From an uncultured Bacteroidales bacterium (GTDB lineage Bacteria > Bacteroidota > Bacteroidia > Bacteroidales > Bacteroidaceae), in assembly GCA_902800305.1 (NCBI GenBank), contig CADCDP010000008.1, positions 62,001 through 126,000 of the forward strand: a stretch of DNA of 64,000 nt, given 5' to 3'. Shown here one piece after another: positions 61,031 through 64,000 of this stretch. A program made the translations under genes and the position numbers. Every line of letters starts with the position of its first letter. The first letter of the stretch is position 1. The notes beneath the pieces are model-generated. The model made no database searches. It was not told the origin of the DNA and saw nothing but the letters and a program-made list of their open reading frames with translations.

Positions 61031-62025
61031 CGGTGCTGACAGCGGTGTATAATGCCGAGCGGTATCTGCCCCAATGTTTGGATTCGTTGAAGGGACAGAC
61101 GTTGTCGGATGCCCAATTCATTTGTATAGATGATTGTTCGACTGACCATTCCTACGAGATACTCAAGAAGTATGCCTCCGTGGACAGCCGTTTCCAACTG
61201 TTGCGCACCCCTGTCAATAGCGGTCAAGCCATTGCCCGCAATCTCGGTTTGCAGTTTGCCCAAGGAGAGTACGTCGCTATGCTCGATGCCGACGACTGGT
61301 TTGCACCCGACACGCTCGAACTTGCCTATCGTGCCCTGAAAGAGAAGAAAGCCCCATGTGCCGTGTTGCGGTTGATTCAGCACTATGAGGAGGATGGTCA
61401 TGAAGAGCCATACGTCATCCGAAGTGCTGCCAGCGAATGGAGTGGGGAAGAGGCATTTCGGCTAAGCCTCGACTGGTCGTTGCATGGATTGTATGTGGTG
61501 GAAACCTCCCTTCACAAGCGTTTCCCCTTCGACACCACTTGCCGCCTCTATAGCGACGACAACACCACCCGTTTGCATTATCTCCATTCCTCCCGTGTCG
61601 TTCTTTGTGAGGGGAAATACTACTACCGCAAGCACGCTGCCTCCATGACGAATGCCTGTACGATTCGCCGTTTCGACCACTTGAAAGCCAACCTCTCCAT
61701 GAAGCGGCAGATGGAGGCACTCAACCTGACCGACAAGTCAGCCCTTCTCGACCTCTACGAACGTTACCGCTGGTTCAACCTTCTCGGGCTTTATCGCTAC
61801 TACCAACAGCAGAAAGCATCCTTCACTTCCGAAGAATGCCAAGAGATAGAGTCCTTGTTCGCCCAAATGCTGAGCACCATTGAGCGTCAACGCATCCCGT
61901 GGAAACTCAAACTCAAATTAGGGTATTATCCCTATCGTTCCTATCGGACGTTCCGCTTCTGGGAAAACATCCATTATAGAATGAGAAAAATGTTGTCTAT
62001 CCGTCCTTTCTTTTTAAGTAGATAA
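61018..62025 (+). CDS. Family 2 glycosyltransferase
   Basis: 335 residues from ATG 61018. The GT-A fold starts AKVTVLTAVYNAERYLPQCLDSL with ICIDDCSTDHSYEIL and the DxD-type LDADDWF (nucleotide-sugar/metal site). The C-terminal 120 residues are basic and rich in Tyr/Arg (RYYQQQKASF; YYPYRSYRTFRFW), possibly for membrane contact. It transfers a sugar to a growing lipid-linked glycan; donor and acceptor are unknown. Confidence 0.9.
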   Translation: MAKVTVLTAVYNAERYLPQCLDSLKGQTLSDAQFICIDDCSTDHSYEILKKYASVDSRFQLLRTPVNSGQAIARNLGLQFAQGEYVAMLDADDWFAPDTLELAYRALKEKKAPCAVLRLIQHYEEDGHEEPYVIRSAASEWSGEEAFRLSLDWSLHGLYVVETSLHKRFPFDTTCRLYSDDNTTRLHYLHSSRVVLCEGKYYYRKHAASMTNACTIRRFDHLKANLSMKRQMEALNLTDKSALLDLYERYRWFNLLGLYRYYQQQKASFTSEECQEIESLFAQMLSTIERQRIPWKLKLKLGYYPYRSYRTFRFWENIHYRMRKMLSIRPFFLSR

Positions 62026-62051
62026 GTGACGATAAATAAAGAAAATAAGTG

Positions 62052-62090
62052 AAGTGGCCTCAAAAGTTCAACAAACTTTTGAGGCCACTT
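62052..62090. terminator. Perfect 17-bp hairpin between convergent genes
   Basis: AAGTGGCCTCAAAAGTT and its exact complement AACTTTTGAGGCCACTT around a CAACA loop. T-tracts are weak, but position and strength suggest bidirectional termination for the glycosyltransferase and rpmE. Confidence 0.75.
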
Positions 62091-62151
62091 CTGTAATAAC
62101 ATCAGAAGGAGATGCTTTGGGAGTTCTTTGCTTGAAGTTTTCTTTATCGGA

Positions 62152-62409
62152 TTATTTCTTCTTCTTCATAGCGGCGTAACGGCTCATGAACTTATCTACG
62201 CGACCTGCGGTATCGACAAGCTTGGCCTTACCCGTATAGAATGGGTGAGAAGTGGAAGAAATTTCAAGTTTGATAAGTGGATACTCCTGACCCTCGAACT
62301 CGATGGTCTCGTTGCTCTTGGCTGTGGAGCGAGAAAGGAACACATCGCCGTTTGACATGTCTTTGAAGACTACTGGGCGATAGTTCTCTGGATGAATACC
62401 TTGTTTCAT
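62152..62409 (-). CDS. rpmE2: 50S ribosomal protein L31 type B
   Basis: 85 residues. [31 protein letters not shown] and [30 protein letters not shown] are L31. The zinc-binding Cys residues of type A are absent, so this is the zinc-free type B. L31 bridges the 50S central protuberance and the 30S head. The leader carries a hairpin starting at the same offset as in rpsP. Confidence 0.95.
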   Translation of the reverse strand: MKQGIHPENYRPVVFKDMSNGDVFLSRSTAKSNETIEFEGQEYPLIKLEISSTSHPFYTGKAKLVDTAGRVDKFMSRYAAMKKKK

Positions 62410-62473
62410 TGTTTTGTTTTTGTTTTATACAGTCAATATCTTACTGCTGGTGTAACAAATTATTTTCACTATT

Positions 62474-62503
62474 GCTTCTCTCCTGAAAAGCGGTGCAAAG
62501 GTA
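62474..62503 (-). promoter_or_regulatory. Promoter and start-site hairpin of rpmE2
   Basis: Minus-strand TACCTTTG (62503-62496) is followed by GCACC and the hairpin GCUUUUC-AGGA-GAGAAGC (62491-62474, 7 bp). TTTGCACCGCT is shared with the rpsP start region. The rest of the 375-bp gap 62410-62784 is AT-rich. Confidence 0.6.
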
Positions 62504-62702
62504 GTGCAAATTTTAGACAATACAAAATAAAAGAACCCTTTTTTTATTTTTATTGTTAAAATGCAGCCGACCTTATGTAAAGTTACGACTTTTTATCAAA
62601 CAGACAAAACAAAGAGGTGGCTTTTCTTGTAGTTTGTTCACTTTTTTGTGCCTTTTCGTGATTTTTTATGCGTTTCTGTGCTTTCCTTTCGATTTTTTCC
62701 GC

Positions 62703-62710
62703 TAACTTTG
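62703..62710 (+). promoter_or_regulatory. -7 box for the aldolase gene
   Basis: TAACTTTG; expected leader of about 70 nt to ATG 62785. Confidence 0.65.
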
Positions 62711-62784
62711 AACTCGATTTAAGGTGAAGTGTGCCTTAAAATGTGATATGTTAACTATTTTTTTAACTTATAAATAATAGAGTT

Positions 62785-63783
62785 ATGATAAGCTACAAAG
62801 AATTGGGTCTCGTGAATACTCGCGAGATGTTCAAGAGAGCTGTTGCAGGTGGCTATGCCATTCCAGCTTTCAACTTCAACACAATGGAGCAGATGCAGGC
62901 AATCGTGATGGCTGCAGTTGAAACAAAGTCTCCTGTCATCATGCAGGTGTCTAAGGGCGCACGCAACTATGCCAATGGCGTTATCCTCCGCAACCTGGCT
63001 AAGGGTGCTGTGGAGTATGCTAAGGAACTCGGCTGTGAGCATCCTGAAATCGTTCTTCACCTCGACCACGGAGACAGCTTCGAGCTTTGCAAGGACTGTA
63101 TCGACAATGGTTTCTCTTCTGTGATGATTGATGGTTCTCACCTTCCATACGAGGAGAACATCGCTTTGGCAAAGAAGGTGGTTGACTATGCTCATCAGTA
63201 CGACGTGACCGTTGAGGCAGAGCTGGGTGTGCTCGCTGGTGTCGAGGACGAGGTTTCTGCTGCTGAGTCTCACTACACAAAGCCAGAAGAGGTAATCGAC
63301 TTCTCTACTCGTACAGGTTGCGACTCTCTCGCCATCTCTATCGGTACTTCTCACGGTGCTCACAAGTTCACTCCTGAGCAGTGTACACTCGTGAATGGTG
63401 TGCTTGTTCCACCACCATTGGCATTCGACATCCTGCACGAAATCGAGAAGAAGCTCCCTGGCTTCCCAATCGTGCTCCACGGTTCTTCTTCAGTTCCTAT
63501 GGAAGAGGTGAACACCATCAACCAGTACGGTGGTCATCTGGAGGCAGCTATCGGTATTCCAGAAGAGCAGCTGCGTGAGGCTTCTAAGTCAGCTGTTTGC
63601 AAGATTAACATCGACTCCGACTCTCGTCTTGCTATGACAGCTGCTGTGCGCAAGCACCTCGCTGAGCATCCTGGTGACTTCGACCCACGTCAGTACCTGA
63701 AGCCAGCTCGTGACAACATGAAGAAGATGTACATCCACAAGATTGTGAATGTGCTTGGTTCTGATGGCAAGCTCGCTCAATAA
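62785..63783 (+). CDS. fba: Class II fructose-bisphosphate aldolase
   Basis: 332 residues. AIPAFNFNTMEQMQAI, the zinc/substrate block VLHLDHGDSFELC, VEAELGVLAGVEDE, IGTSHGAHKF and IVLHGSSSVP carry the His/Asp/Glu ligands of class II aldolases. The enzyme cleaves fructose-1,6-bisphosphate to two triose phosphates, the step after PfkA (32032). It has its own promoter and many optimal codons, consistent with high expression. Confidence 0.94.
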   Translation: MISYKELGLVNTREMFKRAVAGGYAIPAFNFNTMEQMQAIVMAAVETKSPVIMQVSKGARNYANGVILRNLAKGAVEYAKELGCEHPEIVLHLDHGDSFELCKDCIDNGFSSVMIDGSHLPYEENIALAKKVVDYAHQYDVTVEAELGVLAGVEDEVSAAESHYTKPEEVIDFSTRTGCDSLAISIGTSHGAHKFTPEQCTLVNGVLVPPPLAFDILHEIEKKLPGFPIVLHGSSSVPMEEVNTINQYGGHLEAAIGIPEEQLREASKSAVCKINIDSDSRLAMTAAVRKHLAEHPGDFDPRQYLKPARDNMKKMYIHKIVNVLGSDGKLAQ

Positions 63784-63805
63784 ACTTTCTGACAATAGAC
63801 AACAG

Positions 63806-64000
63806 ATGACGGACAACAGATGGCAGCTCTCCTGCCGTTTGTTGCCCGTGGTTTTGTTGTCTATTATTTTTCCCCTCTTTCCTTCTTCGTCGGCACTTCA
63901 TGCCCAAACGGAACCAGTCGATTCTGCCTATTTGGCACAGGTCGATTCGCTCATCCAAGCTTACGAAGCCATGCGGCAACAGCAACAGATAGAGCGTGTG
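63806..64000 (+). CDS. Secreted protein, 3' partial, unknown
   Basis: 65 codons are visible to the window edge. MTDNRWQLSCRLLPVVLLSI starts a signal peptide, likely cut after LHAQ (about residue 34). The mature part begins TEPVDSAYLAQVDSLIQAYEAMRQQQQIERV, a helical Gln-rich segment. Such starts occur in periplasmic TPR or sensor proteins of Bacteroidetes, but the visible part does not identify the family. It starts 22 nt after the aldolase stop. Confidence 0.6.
   Translation, partial: MTDNRWQLSCRLLPVVLLSIIFPLFPSSSALHAQTEPVDSAYLAQVDSLIQAYEAMRQQQQIERV

Overview
The window is a chromosome segment of a Bacteroidales bacterium, most probably Prevotellaceae (Prevotella in the broad sense). The evidence is as follows. 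Most transcription units start at the Bacteroidetes promoter (TTTG, about 20 nt, then TAnnTTTG), and Shine-Dalgarno sequences are essentially absent. A secreted protein ends in the Prevotella-type tail (IYTLDGRRVNGKP...GIYI.NGKKVIIK). S16 carries a long Ala/Lys tail. The glycogen cluster (debranching enzyme, GT5/GT4 synthase, GH57) and the rseC-rnfBCDGEA order are also typical of the phylum. The genus is inferred, not proven.

Layout. 1-2016: 3' end of a repetitive InlB-like/dockerin surface protein. 2.2-7.0 kb: FAD oxidoreductase, MATE exporter, MscS channel. 7.3-14.7 kb: a single reading frame encoding two complete sensor histidine kinases, then a sodium:solute symporter and a solitary cytosine methyltransferase, tightly packed. 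14.8-20.0 kb, minus strand: an M15-like protein, CBM20-containing MalQ, a DUF721 protein and RecF. 20.0-30.2 kb: a visibly GC-richer accessory block with three toxin-antitoxin-like modules (PIN pair; antitoxin plus truncated RelE-like toxin; DUF3791/DUF3990/small-partner trio) and large secreted proteins. It ends at tRNA-Gly(CCC). 30.6-34.7 kb: NhaD antiporter, PfkA, a MiaA-like protein and a lipid kinase. 34.7-40.4 kb: a Crp/Fnr regulator divergent from the glycogen operon. 40.5-44.0 kb: sugar kinase-like ATPase, mannose-1-P guanylyltransferase, PagL-like outer-membrane deacylase. 44.0-50.9 kb: rpsP, then rseC and the complete Rnf ion-pumping complex. 50.9-55.0 kb: structured RNA candidates, an AT-rich HaeIII-like restriction-modification cassette with gene debris, and a 1 kb non-coding stretch full of inverted and tandem repeats. 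55.0-64.0 kb: hydrolase, RidA, DUF4494, YggS, a second Crp/Fnr, D-2-hydroxyacid dehydrogenase, polysaccharide flippase and glycosyltransferase, L31, class II aldolase, and the start of a secreted protein.

The most unusual items are: (i) the tandem double histidine kinase in one frame; (ii) two distant copies of an array of three 17-bp near-palindromes on an exact 23-bp period; (iii) a wider class of intergenic elements in which short tandem words face their own reverse complement (at least seven loci); (iv) leader hairpins starting at the same offset in the rpsP and rpmE transcripts, the rpsP ones sharing identical CGAGA loops; (v) a Cys/His-rich repeat tail on RnfG; and (vi) a cluster of toxin-antitoxin-like modules beside a tRNA gene. 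No CRISPR array, transposase, integrase or rRNA operon is visible.
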